Made by a program: the position numbers and the translations under genes. A stretch of 64,000 bases of DNA from assembly GCF_015207735.1 (NCBI RefSeq), contig NZ_JADEWG010000011.1, positions 1 through 64,000 on the forward strand, in the 5' to 3' direction. Numbering within the stretch: the first letter of the stretch is position 1; every line of letters begins with the position of its first letter. Below the pieces are notes generated by a model, which worked only from the letters and a program-made list of their open reading frames with translations, was not told where the DNA came from and did no database searches. Of this stretch, positions 31,915-42,130 are shown in pieces. This DNA is from [Phormidium] sp. LEGE 05292 (GTDB taxonomy: Bacteria > Cyanobacteriota > Cyanobacteriia > Cyanobacteriales > Aerosakkonemataceae).

Positions 31915-34212
31915 ATGAAATATAAAATTAAGAATTTTTTTTTGGTCGAGAATATAGAAACAGAAGGTGTATTTCTCCTGTCGGAGAGAATCTATTATCT
32001 GCTCAACAACTCTATATTTCAACTGTTGTTTCCTTTGATTGATGGCAACCATACTACTGAAGAAATTATTGAAGAACTTCATACCCACCTGCTAGCAAAA
32101 AACGCATCTGATGAAGATGTTATTTTAGCCCTTACTAAGGCTAACTATGCTCTGATGGAGATGGAACAGAAAGGTTACATTGTCGGAAGCAATGATATCC
32201 TGCCATGTGACTTAGCAATCTTCTGCGAGCATTTGAACATCGAGCTAAAGGAAGCCCACCGTCGATTGCAAGCTACTAAAGTGGCAGTGAAAACTTTTGG
32301 TTCTAATCTTCCCACTTCTCAATTCAAAGCCGCTTTAGAATCCTTGAACGTCCAAGTGTCTGAAGAGGCAGATATAGAGGTTGTTTTGACAGATGATTAC
32401 CTGCAAGATGGACTGAAAGCCTTCAATCAAGAAGTTTTAAACCTCTCACGCCCTTGGATGCTTGTCAAACCAGTGGGAACAATTATTTGGATAGGACCGA
32501 TATTTGTTCCGGGTAAAATAGGTTGTTGGCAGTGCCTAGCTCAACGCTTGCGAGGCAACAGACCCGTTGAAGGGTTTATTCAGCGCCGGAAAAACCTTTT
32601 AACCCCTTTAACGCCCCCTCTCGCTTCTCTTGGCTCTACCTTGCAAACTGCCCTTGGGATGGCAGCTACAGAAGTTTTTAAATGGATTGTTCAGGGAGAG
32701 AATAAACGGCTAGAAGGTATTTTAGTCACTCACGATACTCTGTCTTTGGAAACCCAAAACCACATCTTGGTTAAGCGTCCCCAGTGCCCAGACTGTGGAG
32801 AAAAAGTGATAAATGGGTTAAATAGCCAACCCTTACCTATTATCCTCGGACATCGGAAAAAAACTTTTACAGCAGACGGAGGACACCGTTGTGTTTCTCC
32901 TGAAGAAACTCTAAGGAAATATCAACACCACATTAGTCCCATTACAGGGGTTGTCCGAGAACTCGTCAAGGTCAACCAAGGGTCGAATGGTTTAACCCAC
33001 ACTTATCTGGCTAGGCATCATTTCGCCACCATGTTCGATGATTTGAATGCTTTACGCCAGAATACTACAGGCAGAAGTGCAGGTATTGGACGAACTGACC
33101 AGCAAGCTAGGGTCAGCAGTTTCTGCGAAGCCATTGAGAGATATTCAGGAGTCTTTCAGGGAGACGAAATCAGGCAAAGGGGTAGTTACCAACAAATGGG
33201 GGACAAAGCAATTCACCCCAATACCTGTATGAATTTTAGCCAAGAGCAATATCAAAACCGCCAGCAATGGAATGCTAGCTGTTCTGGTCTTTATGACTGG
33301 TTTCTCAAAGTTCCAGAACCCTTCGATGAGGAAAGAGAGATTGAATGGACACCAGTTTGGTCTTTAACCCATCAAGAATTCAAATATCTGCCAACAGCTT
33401 ACTGCTATTATGGCTATCCTAAACCGCCGAAACCTGATTGTTGGGCTGATGCCAATGGCTGTGCGGCTGGCAATACGATAGAAGAAGCGATCGTACAAGC
33501 TTTTATGGAATTAGTGGAGCGGGACTGTGTAGCCTTGTGGTGGTATAACCGGGTCAAAAGACCGAGGGTAGATTTAGATAGCTTCAATGAACCATATTTT
33601 CAAGCCCTGAAGAATTATTACCAAACGATTCATCGGGAGATCTGGGTTCTAGATATCACCAGCGATCTGAATATTCCTGCTTTTGTTGCCGTTACCCGCA
33701 GAACCGATCGAGAGGTGGAAGACATCATCTTTGGCTTCGGTGCCCATTTTGACCCAAGGATTGCCATTCAGAAAGCACTTACTGAAGCTACCCGGATGCT
33801 TCTTTCAGTTTTATCCGCTAATCCTGATGGAACTACCCAATACACTCCATTTTGTAATTGGGCCATAGACTGGTGGAAAACCGCTACGATGGAGAATCAG
33901 CCTTATCTAGTTCCCGATGCAAGCATTGCTCCAAAAGTAAGTGCTGATTATCCCCAAATGTGGAGTGATGACCTGCGTGAAGATGTCATAACTTGCCAGC
34001 AGATCGCAGAGAAAAATGGCATGGAAATGCTGGTTCTAGATCAAACCCGTCCTGATATTGGACTGAAGGTGGTCAAAGCGATCGTTCCTGGAATGCGCCA
34101 CTTCTGGAAACGGTTAGGCCCCGGACGGCTTTATGAGGTTCCTGTAAAATTAGGCTGGTTAAAAGAGCCTCTCCAGGAAAATCAGCTTAACCCTTTTCCC
34201 ATGTGGTTGTAA
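31915..34212 (+). CDS. TOMM cyclodehydratase, E1-like/YcaO fusion
   Basis: 765 aa. The N-terminal third carries a leader-peptide-recognition (winged helix) region and a ThiF/E1-like domain with zinc Cys pairs CWQC (about 206-209) and CPDCG (about 292-296). From about residue 320 a YcaO domain follows, with ATP-binding blocks SAGIGRTDQQARVSSFCEAIERYSG and ANGCAAGNTIEEAIVQAFMELVERD. YcaO uses ATP to cyclise Cys, Ser or Thr side chains in RiPP precursors. The end PFPMWL is close to the Pro-rich C-terminus that completes such active sites. The fused form is typical of TOMM clusters. A separate flavin dehydrogenase is not seen, so azolines would stay unoxidised unless the DyP acts. Confidence 0.9.
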   Translation: MKYKIKNFFLVENIETEGVFLLSERIYYLLNNSIFQLLFPLIDGNHTTEEIIEELHTHLLAKNASDEDVILALTKANYALMEMEQKGYIVGSNDILPCDLAIFCEHLNIELKEAHRRLQATKVAVKTFGSNLPTSQFKAALESLNVQVSEEADIEVVLTDDYLQDGLKAFNQEVLNLSRPWMLVKPVGTIIWIGPIFVPGKIGCWQCLAQRLRGNRPVEGFIQRRKNLLTPLTPPLASLGSTLQTALGMAATEVFKWIVQGENKRLEGILVTHDTLSLETQNHILVKRPQCPDCGEKVINGLNSQPLPIILGHRKKTFTADGGHRCVSPEETLRKYQHHISPITGVVRELVKVNQGSNGLTHTYLARHHFATMFDDLNALRQNTTGRSAGIGRTDQQARVSSFCEAIERYSGVFQGDEIRQRGSYQQMGDKAIHPNTCMNFSQEQYQNRQQWNASCSGLYDWFLKVPEPFDEEREIEWTPVWSLTHQEFKYLPTAYCYYGYPKPPKPDCWADANGCAAGNTIEEAIVQAFMELVERDCVALWWYNRVKRPRVDLDSFNEPYFQALKNYYQTIHREIWVLDITSDLNIPAFVAVTRRTDREVEDIIFGFGAHFDPRIAIQKALTEATRMLLSVLSANPDGTTQYTPFCNWAIDWWKTATMENQPYLVPDASIAPKVSADYPQMWSDDLREDVITCQQIAEKNGMEMLVLDQTRPDIGLKVVKAIVPGMRHFWKRLGPGRLYEVPVKLGWLKEPLQENQLNPFPMWL

Positions 34213-34334
34213 GCTACTAATTAGCCAATTTTCACCAGTGAACTAAGTCAGTAAAGAACTTCAGAAAACCCCCAAAACTGAAATACGTAGAGCTTTTCTC
34301 AAATCCAAAACCCAAATCTAAAATCGATTTTCCT

Positions 34335-35417
34335 ATGCTTAGCGGATATCAAATTATTGATGCAGATTCCCATGTAATTGAGCCAACCGATATGTGGGAA
34401 AAATATCTAGAACCTGCATTTAAAAGTTTTGCACCATCGCCAGACATGAGAATTAAAGGTGAACAGATTGTTCACAAAATCTCTGCTCAAGTTCTTATGG
34501 AAGGACAGAAGCTGCTCATACAGAATTACCCCATGTCTGCATTCAATGGTTTCGACTCTGAGTCTCATGTCCAGGCGATGAAGCGGATGGGGGTTGATGT
34601 ATCGTTTGTTTATCCGACTTACGGACTGTGGTTATTAGCAGTTGATACGATGGCACCACAGCTGGCTGGGGCATTTACTCGCGCATACAACAATTGGTTA
34701 CGAGACTTTTGCAGTTATGACCCACAAATTCTCAAAGGAGTGGGAGCAATTAATCTTCATGCACCTGAAGAGATGGTATCAGAACTGCTGCGGATAGAGG
34801 AATTTGGCTGGAAGACAGTGTTTTTGCGCCCCAACCCAATTAAGGGAAGACTACTGAGTCACCCCACCTATGAGGCATTTTGGACGAAATGCGAAGAGCT
34901 AGAAATAGCAGTCGCTCTTCATGAAGCTACTCATAGTTGCTTGCCAACTACCGGATCGGATCGGTTTAACACCCGTTTTGCCATGCACGCTTGCTCTCAT
35001 CCGATGGAACAGATGATGGCACTGTTAGCGCTGATAGAAGGAGGTGTGTTGGAGCGCCATCCCAAGCTTAGGGTAGGTTTTCTGGAGTCAGGTTGCGGCT
35101 GGTTACCTTACTGGCTATGGCGCGTCGATGAAGAGTACGAGAACCTACACTGGGAGGTTAAAGATAACGTGAAGATGAAGCCTTCGGAGTACTTTCGCCG
35201 TCAGTGCTTTATCGAAATAGAGCCTTCTGAACCTTACCTGCCTCAGATTATCGATTATATTGGTTCCGATAACTTGCTCTTTGGTTCTGACTACCCGCAT
35301 ATAGATCACAAGCCAGACATTGTTAAGGAAGCAGTAGCGCTTGAGGAGCGCCTATCCAGGAAAACCGTGCAAAAGATCCTCTGGGATAACCCCGTGCGTT
35401 TCTACGGGCTAGATTAG
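34335..35417 (+). CDS. Amidohydrolase 2 family metal hydrolase
   Basis: 360 aa TIM-barrel metal-dependent hydrolase or decarboxylase. Metal and catalytic motifs: DADSHVIEP (N-terminal, usually DxH), HEATHS (middle His), SHPMEQMMAL, and FGSDYPHIDH (C-terminal Asp). The set matches the ACMSD/amidohydrolase_2 family. It lies 122 bases after the YcaO gene on the same strand, so it may hydrolyse or decarboxylate the RiPP or an intermediate. Family members act on aromatic acids and amides. The link to the TOMM pathway is inferred from position. Confidence 0.88.
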   Translation: MLSGYQIIDADSHVIEPTDMWEKYLEPAFKSFAPSPDMRIKGEQIVHKISAQVLMEGQKLLIQNYPMSAFNGFDSESHVQAMKRMGVDVSFVYPTYGLWLLAVDTMAPQLAGAFTRAYNNWLRDFCSYDPQILKGVGAINLHAPEEMVSELLRIEEFGWKTVFLRPNPIKGRLLSHPTYEAFWTKCEELEIAVALHEATHSCLPTTGSDRFNTRFAMHACSHPMEQMMALLALIEGGVLERHPKLRVGFLESGCGWLPYWLWRVDEEYENLHWEVKDNVKMKPSEYFRRQCFIEIEPSEPYLPQIIDYIGSDNLLFGSDYPHIDHKPDIVKEAVALEERLSRKTVQKILWDNPVRFYGLD

Positions 35418-35874
35418 TTGTTTGTCAGTCCTTTATAAATTAAACATAAAATTCCAGTAGCGTGCGTTGGGTGCATATTATGAGCGAGTTGTTCTCAATC
35501 GCTTAGCTCTCTGCGCCGTAAGACACCGTTTTCAATCGGTTCGCTACACTACGTTAACATCCTTTAGTCTAAGGTTTACTTTATAGATAAGCTCTAAACC
35601 TTTTATTTGAAATTGATAGACTAGCAGGATGCCGCAATAATTAACCATCAAGTTTAGTATTGACGGTTAGAAAACTAAAATCTTGCACCTGCTCGTTTAC
35701 TAGCCAAGGACTTAAGTCCCACAGCGAGTAGCTCAAATCCTCTCAAGAGGGTTGGAAACTGGCTACCTAAGAGTTTTAAGTCAGAAATTTAAACTTCTGG
35801 CGATCGAAAGGGTTGGTGCAGATGTGAGGAAAACCTACTTTGCGATCGCTTACCCCTTCGTGGAAAAGCCTACT
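35418..35874. other. Gene-free leader before giant kinase
   Basis: No gene or RNA recognised. An alternative TTG start at 35752 with GAGAGGG upstream would extend the kinase by 41 residues that look unlike the family. Confidence 0.4.
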
Positions 35875-38800
35875 ATGAATGTTAATACTGACTACCAATT
35901 TATCGCCAAAATCTACGAAAGTGCTAATTCCTTAGTTTTTCGACTTCGCCACGTTCGGGATAATCAACCTATTATCCTCAAGATTTTGAAAGAAGATTAT
36001 CCTACTCCCTCAGAACTGACCAGATATAAGCAGGAGTATGAAATCACTCGTTCGTTAAACCTGGATGGTGTTGTCAAAGCTTATGGCTTGCAGAAATACC
36101 AAAATACTCTGGCGATATTGCTGGAAGATTTTGGTGGTGATTCATTAGAAATACTGACTAAATCAATACACTTCACCCTCTCAGAATTTTTAGCACTTGC
36201 AATTCAAATTTCTCGGACATTGGGCGAAATTCATGCTGCCAATATTATTCACAAAGATATTAATCCATCCAATATTGTTTTCTGCCGAGAGACTAGGACG
36301 CTCAAAATCATTGACTTTGGTATCTCTACAGTATTTACTCGCGAAAATCCCTCCATTAAAGATCCTAACATCCTAGAAGGTACTTTAGCCTATATGTCGC
36401 CGGAGCAAACTGGCAGGATGAATCGCTTACTGGATTACAGAACTGACTTTTACTCTCTAGGCGCTACCTTTTATAAGCTACTCACTCATCAGCTTCCTTT
36501 TGAAACTACTGATGCTTTGGAGTTAGTACATTGTCATATTGCTAAGCAGCCAATACCCCCTGACAGACTTAATCCAGCTATTCCAAAAGCTATTTCAAAT
36601 ATTGTCATGAAGTTGTTATCAAAAACAGCGGAAGAACGGTATCAAAGTGCTTGGGGAATAAAAGCAGATTTAGAAGAATGCCTGATCCAGTTACAAAATA
36701 ACGGACGAATTTCAGGCTTTCCCCTAGCACGTCAAGATATTTCTTACAAGTTACAAATCTCTCAAAAACTCTATGGACGTGAAGCCGAAGTTGAAACCTT
36801 ACTGGCAGCATTTAAGCGAGTAGCAGGAGAAGTAGAGGCTCAGGGGAGCAAGGGAACAGGGGAGAATTCGCCATCCGAAATTTCCCATCCAAAATCTCAA
36901 ATCGAAATGATGCTGGTTGCTGGATATTCTGGTATCGGTAAATCTATGCTGGTACAGGAACTCTATAAACCAATTACCCAGCGGCGGGGCTATTTCATCT
37001 CAGGAAAATTTGACCAGTTTCAGCGCAATATCCCCTATTCTGCTGTTGTACGTGCGTTCCAGTGTTTGGTACAGCAACTACTAACAGAAAGCGAAGCTCA
37101 ACTAACCCAATGGCGCGAAAAACTTTTAGATGCTTTTGGCCTTAACGGTCAAGTTATTATTGATGTTATTCCTGAGATTGAACAGATTGTTGGATCTCAA
37201 CCTCCTGTTCAACAGCTAGAGGCAACTGAGTCTCAAAACCGTTTTAATTTGGTTTTTCAAAACTTCATTCGTGTTTTTTGCCAGCGGGAGCATCCATTAG
37301 TTATCTTTTTAGACGATTTACAGTGGGCTGATTCTGCGAGTCTGAAGTTGATAGAGTTGATGATGACAGACGAGCAAACGCAGTATCTGCTTCTGATTGG
37401 AGCCTATCGGGATAATGAAGTCAATTCCAGTCATCTTTTGATGCTTATCCTAAACCAACTAAGGAACGCAGGAGTAATTGTTAATAAAATTACCTTAGAC
37501 CCTTTAAACTTCAATCAAATTGCTCAATTAATTGCAGACACGCTTCATCACGATATTGAATCAGTCTACTCATTGGCAGAACTGGTTTTCCATAAAACAT
37601 CTGGTAACCCCTTCTTCGTCAATGAATTTCTCAAAACTGTCTACCTGGAAAATCTGCTTATCTTCGATTGGCAACAGAATTGTTGGCAATGGAACATTAC
37701 TGAAATTGAGGCACTGGGCATCACAGATAATGTGGTAGATTTGATGCTCGGTAAATTGAAGAAACTGCCAGAGCAAACGCAACAAGTTTTACGCTTAGCC
37801 GCTTGTGTAGGTAATAGTTTTGATTTAAATCCCCTTTCTGTCATCTATGAAAAATCTGCTGCAGAAACATTTGCAGATTTGTTGCCCGCCATTCAGGTAG
37901 GATTTATTCAGCCCACTTCAGAGTTAGAAACGGCTTCAGGGGAAGTTTTTAGTTCTTCCTTAGTCATTCTAAATTATAAATTTCTGCACGACCGAGTGCA
38001 ACAAGCTGCCTATGCTTTGATTGATAGCGACCAGAAAAAAGCGGTTCATCTTAAGATTGGAAGACTCTTGCTAGCGAATACTAACGCAGAAGAACGGGAA
38101 GAAAAAATATTTGAGCTGGTTGAACACCTTAACAAAGGTCGAGACTTGCTCTCGAATGAGTCTGAAAAAGTCGATTTAGCAAGGCTGAATTTAACAGCAG
38201 GAAAAAAAGCTAAAGAAGGAACCGCTTATGCTGCTGCAAGGCAATATTTGATGGTAGCTATGGATAATTTTTCCGAAAATATATGGTCAGACTACTATGA
38301 TATAGCAATAAACTTGCATAAAGAGTTAGGAGAAGTTGAGTATTTAAATGGCAATTTTGAACGAGCAAAAGAATTAATAGAATTATCAATTAATCAAGCT
38401 AAATCCACCATTGAAAAAATAGATTTTTACTTTTTAAGTGTCTGTCAATATACTATGCTAGGACAATATTATGAGGCTACTCAAACAGGTCTAGTAGCCC
38501 TAAAGACGCTAGGTGTTTACTTGCCAACTAACAACTTAGAAAATGCTTTTATGTCCGAACTTTCCGAAGTTCGTAGAAATTTAGGTAATCGAAAAGTTAT
38601 GGCATTACTTAACAATCCAGAAATGAAAGACCCAGAGAAAAAAGCAGCCTTAAAATTGCTGACAAGATTGGTTGCATCAGCTTTTTCTTTCGATGAAAAA
38701 CTCGTGAATATAATTATCGTTAAATCAGTTAACCTGAGTCTGAAATATGGTCATACTATAAAATCTTCTATGACTTATAGTTTTTATGGTGGATTAATAC

Positions 38801-41800
38801 AAGCTAATATTTTAAAGGATTATCACTTAGCTCATGAATTTGGGTTACTAGGTTTAAAGCTGAGTGAGAAGTTTAATGACTTGTCTTCTAAAGTACTAGC
38901 TAGCCAACTATTAGCTAATTTTTTAATACCCTGGTTGAAGCATATTAAGTATGCTGAAATTGTGAACCAGGAAGGATACTATTTGGGGTTACAATCAGGG
39001 GAATTTCAATATGTAGGATATAGCCTCACTTATCACTTGTTCAATTTAATATATCAAGGTAAAAATATAGAATTTATTTTAGAAGAAACATCTAAATACT
39101 TAGTGTTTGTTCAGAAAACTAAAAATCAGTGGGCTATTGATTGCATACTAGGGTGCAAAATTTTGCTTTTAAACTTGCTGGGAAGGACTCCAGGAAAACT
39201 AAAATTTATGGCTGAAGATATCAACGAAGAATTATATTTGGAGGTATATAATAAAAATCAAACTCGTTCGGCAATGTGTTTTTTTTATATTTTTAAATGC
39301 CAAATTTTATATTTATATAACAAAGGGTATGAAGCGCTAATATGTGTTGAGGAAGCGAAAAAGTTACTTCCTTTTATTTCAGAGACTATATCTATAGCTA
39401 AGCTTAATTTTTACTATTCTCTTATCCTGTCTAGGCTTTATCCAAAGGCTTCAAAAAAAGAGCAAGAGAAATATTGGAAAAAATTGGAAGCTAATCAAAA
39501 GCAGATGAAAGTATGGGCGAATAACTGTCCAGAAAATTTCCTCCATAAATACCTTTTGGTTGCAGCAGAAATGGCTCGTATCTCAGGTAGATGCCAAGAG
39601 GCAATGGACTTGTACGATCAAGCTATTGAGTCAGCTAAAGAACATGATTTTATCCAAAATGAAGCCTTAGCTAATGAACTTGCGGCTAAGTTTTGGTTAG
39701 AAAAAGGCAAAGAAGAATTTGCCAAAGTTTATTTAAAAAAAGCACGTCAAGGTTATCAGATTTGGGGAGCAAAACGCAAAGTAGAGGATTTAGACGAGAA
39801 ATATCCTCAGTTACTGACTTCGATATCATCTGGAAATAAAAATACTTCTTTAGGTTCTTTAATAACATCTTCTAAAAGCTCCGATGAAGTGCTGGATTTA
39901 TCTACAGTGCTGAAAGCTTCACAAATCATTTCTGGCGAAATAATTTTAGAAAAACTGCTAGAAAAATTGATGAAAATTATGATTGAAAATGCAGGTGCTC
40001 AAACTGGTTGTTTCATCTTGGAAAAGGAAAGTCAGCTTTTCATTGAAGCCAAGGGGGATGCAAATCGCGATGAGGTAATAGTAGGCCAATTACCTCTAGT
40101 TGAAGCTAGTCAGCAGTTACCCCTATCTATAATCAATTATGTCGCAAGAACCAGAGAAAATGTAGTTTTAGGGTATGGGACCAATGAGGAAATATTTACT
40201 ACAGACCCTTATATTGTTAAAAACCAACCTAAATCTATCTTATGTACGCCTATTATCCATCAAGGCCAACTTATTGGTCTGCTTTATTTAGAAAATAATT
40301 TTAGTACAGGCGCTTTTACTGCCGATCGATTGGAAGTCTTAAAAGTTCTCTCCTCTCAGGCAGCTATTTCTCTTCAAAATGCTCAACTTTATGTGGCATT
40401 ACGTGAAAGCGAAAGAAGACTCGCTCAATTTCTAGAAGCTGTGCCAGTGGGTGTGTTTGTAACTGATGCTCATGGTAAACCCTACTATGCAAATCAAACT
40501 GCACAACAAATACTAGGTAAGGGAATTGTACCCGAAGCTACACCTGCTCAATTAACTGAAGTTTATCAAGTTTATCAGGCGGGGACAGAACAGTTATACC
40601 CTACGGAAAAGCAGCCGATTTTGCGTGCATTGAACGGCGAAAATACGACTATTGATGATATGGCAATTCACCAAGGGGATAAGATTATTCCTTTGGAGGT
40701 TTCGGCTACTCCCATTTTTAATGAGAAGAATGAAATTGTTTATGCTATAGCGGCTTTTCAAGATATTACGCAACGCAAACAGGCGGAAGCTGAACGGATT
40801 CAGTTAGAAATTCTTAAGGTTGAAAATGCACTGCTCAGAAGTTCAGAAGACATTTCGACTTATGATTATCAAGTTGGGGGGAGTTTGCCGATTGATGCTC
40901 CTACTTATGTGGTGCGTTCCGCAGATCGCGAGCTTTATAAAGCGTTGAAACGAGGAGATTTTTGTTATATTCTCAATCCGCGTCAGATGGGGAAATCAAG
41001 CTTGATGGTCAGTATGATGCACCAACTTCAGCGAGAGGGGTTTTCCTGTGCAGCGATTGACATGACGCGCATCGGCAGCGAAAATATCACCCCCGACCAA
41101 TGGTATAAGGGATTGGTAGTGGAATTGTGGCAGAGTTTTGATTTGTTAGGAAAGGTGAATCTGAACGCTTGGTGGAACGATCGCCTCGATATTTCTCCCT
41201 TGCAACGCTTGAGCCGATTTATTGAAGAAGTCCTGCTAGTCGAAGTTGGAATAAAAGATGATGCTCCTCTAAAGAAATTGGTCATCTTTTTAGATGAAAT
41301 TGATAACATACTCGCCTTGAATTTCTCTGTAAATGACTTTTTTGCTTTAATTCGCTCTTGCTATAACCAACGTGGTATTAATCCAGCGTATCAGCGTTTA
41401 ACGTTTGCGTTATTTGGAGTCGCCACTCCTTCAGATTTGATAACTGACTCCAAAAGAACGCCCTTTAACATTGGTCAAGCTATTCAGCTAAAGGGCTTCC
41501 AACTGCATGAAGCTCAACCTCTTCTTCAAGGATTAACAGAAAAAGTTAATAATCCTCAAACAGTACTTAGAGAAGTGATATCCTGGACAAACGGGCAACC
41601 TTTTCTAACTCAAAGAGTATGTAAGCTAATTCGCAATTCTTCATCTCTTATTCCCACAAATGGTGAAGCCGAGTGGATTGAACATTTGGTGCGAACTCAG
41701 GTGATAGAAAATTGGGAAGCACAGGATGAGCCAGAGCATCTGAGAACTATCCGCGATCGCATCCTTAACAGTGAGCAGCCAACTCATAAGCTGCTAGAGC

Positions 41801-41970
41801 TTTATGGAGAGATTTTGCGCCAAGCAGAGGTTGTGGCAGTTAATAGTCCAGAGGAAAAAGAATTACTCTTATCGGGGCTAGTGGTCAAGCAACAGGGTTA
41901 TCTCAGAGTCCATAACCGTATTTATGAGTTGGTATTTAACAGCTGTTGGATCGATCGGCTGCATATCTAA
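35875..41970 (+). CDS. Giant Ser/Thr kinase-ATPase-GAF-PAS-AAA_35 protein
   Basis: About 2031 aa signalling protein. Order: Hanks-type kinase (about 1-270; HKDINPSN catalytic loop, DFG in IDFGIST, APE-like MSPEQTGRM), AAA_16-like ATPase (Walker [11 protein letters not shown] near 345; LDDLQWAD), long TPR-like helical region, GAF domain (about 1350-1500), PAS (about 1505-1630), then an AAA_35 domain (Walker [11 protein letters not shown]). Cyanobacteria have many kinase-ATPase-GAF proteins, but these usually end in a histidine kinase or cyclase; here that output is replaced by AAA_35 with a VMAP-like helical tail. ATG 35875 is chosen because [16 protein letters not shown] aligns with the family start. 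Confidence 0.88.
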   Translation: MNVNTDYQFIAKIYESANSLVFRLRHVRDNQPIILKILKEDYPTPSELTRYKQEYEITRSLNLDGVVKAYGLQKYQNTLAILLEDFGGDSLEILTKSIHFTLSEFLALAIQISRTLGEIHAANIIHKDINPSNIVFCRETRTLKIIDFGISTVFTRENPSIKDPNILEGTLAYMSPEQTGRMNRLLDYRTDFYSLGATFYKLLTHQLPFETTDALELVHCHIAKQPIPPDRLNPAIPKAISNIVMKLLSKTAEERYQSAWGIKADLEECLIQLQNNGRISGFPLARQDISYKLQISQKLYGREAEVETLLAAFKRVAGEVEAQGSKGTGENSPSEISHPKSQIEMMLVAGYSGIGKSMLVQELYKPITQRRGYFISGKFDQFQRNIPYSAVVRAFQCLVQQLLTESEAQLTQWREKLLDAFGLNGQVIIDVIPEIEQIVGSQPPVQQLEATESQNRFNLVFQNFIRVFCQREHPLVIFLDDLQWADSASLKLIELMMTDEQTQYLLLIGAYRDNEVNSSHLLMLILNQLRNAGVIVNKITLDPLNFNQIAQLIADTLHHDIESVYSLAELVFHKTSGNPFFVNEFLKTVYLENLLIFDWQQNCWQWNITEIEALGITDNVVDLMLGKLKKLPEQTQQVLRLAACVGNSFDLNPLSVIYEKSAAETFADLLPAIQVGFIQPTSELETASGEVFSSSLVILNYKFLHDRVQQAAYALIDSDQKKAVHLKIGRLLLANTNAEEREEKIFELVEHLNKGRDLLSNESEKVDLARLNLTAGKKAKEGTAYAAARQYLMVAMDNFSENIWSDYYDIAINLHKELGEVEYLNGNFERAKELIELSINQAKSTIEKIDFYFLSVCQYTMLGQYYEATQTGLVALKTLGVYLPTNNLENAFMSELSEVRRNLGNRKVMALLNNPEMKDPEKKAALKLLTRLVASAFSFDEKLVNIIIVKSVNLSLKYGHTIKSSMTYSFYGGLIQANILKDYHLAHEFGLLGLKLSEKFNDLSSKVLASQLLANFLIPWLKHIKYAEIVNQEGYYLGLQSGEFQYVGYSLTYHLFNLIYQGKNIEFILEETSKYLVFVQKTKNQWAIDCILGCKILLLNLLGRTPGKLKFMAEDINEELYLEVYNKNQTRSAMCFFYIFKCQILYLYNKGYEALICVEEAKKLLPFISETISIAKLNFYYSLILSRLYPKASKKEQEKYWKKLEANQKQMKVWANNCPENFLHKYLLVAAEMARISGRCQEAMDLYDQAIESAKEHDFIQNEALANELAAKFWLEKGKEEFAKVYLKKARQGYQIWGAKRKVEDLDEKYPQLLTSISSGNKNTSLGSLITSSKSSDEVLDLSTVLKASQIISGEIILEKLLEKLMKIMIENAGAQTGCFILEKESQLFIEAKGDANRDEVIVGQLPLVEASQQLPLSIINYVARTRENVVLGYGTNEEIFTTDPYIVKNQPKSILCTPIIHQGQLIGLLYLENNFSTGAFTADRLEVLKVLSSQAAISLQNAQLYVALRESERRLAQFLEAVPVGVFVTDAHGKPYYANQTAQQILGKGIVPEATPAQLTEVYQVYQAGTEQLYPTEKQPILRALNGENTTIDDMAIHQGDKIIPLEVSATPIFNEKNEIVYAIAAFQDITQRKQAEAERIQLEILKVENALLRSSEDISTYDYQVGGSLPIDAPTYVVRSADRELYKALKRGDFCYILNPRQMGKSSLMVSMMHQLQREGFSCAAIDMTRIGSENITPDQWYKGLVVELWQSFDLLGKVNLNAWWNDRLDISPLQRLSRFIEEVLLVEVGIKDDAPLKKLVIFLDEIDNILALNFSVNDFFALIRSCYNQRGINPAYQRLTFALFGVATPSDLITDSKRTPFNIGQAIQLKGFQLHEAQPLLQGLTEKVNNPQTVLREVISWTNGQPFLTQRVCKLIRNSSSLIPTNGEAEWIEHLVRTQVIENWEAQDEPEHLRTIRDRILNSEQPTHKLLELYGEILRQAEVVAVNSPEEKELLLSGLVVKQQGYLRVHNRIYELVFNSCWIDRLHI

Positions 41971-42130
41971 CAAAAGTGGCAGTCTTCAGAGGGCGACAAG
42001 GGGGCTAAAGAGGTTGCTGTATAAGCTTCATGGGAGAGGTGTGGGGTGTAGGACGTAACAAGGGTTTGAGTTTTTCCCTACACCCTCTTGATTCCCTAAA
42101 ATCGTACCGTATTGGAAGCTTACATCGAAC

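Noticed and set aside
42010..42115. GGGTGTAGG / CCCTACACCC pairing as terminator of the giant kinase
   Set aside because: The loop is long and no T-run follows, so the evidence is too weak to list.
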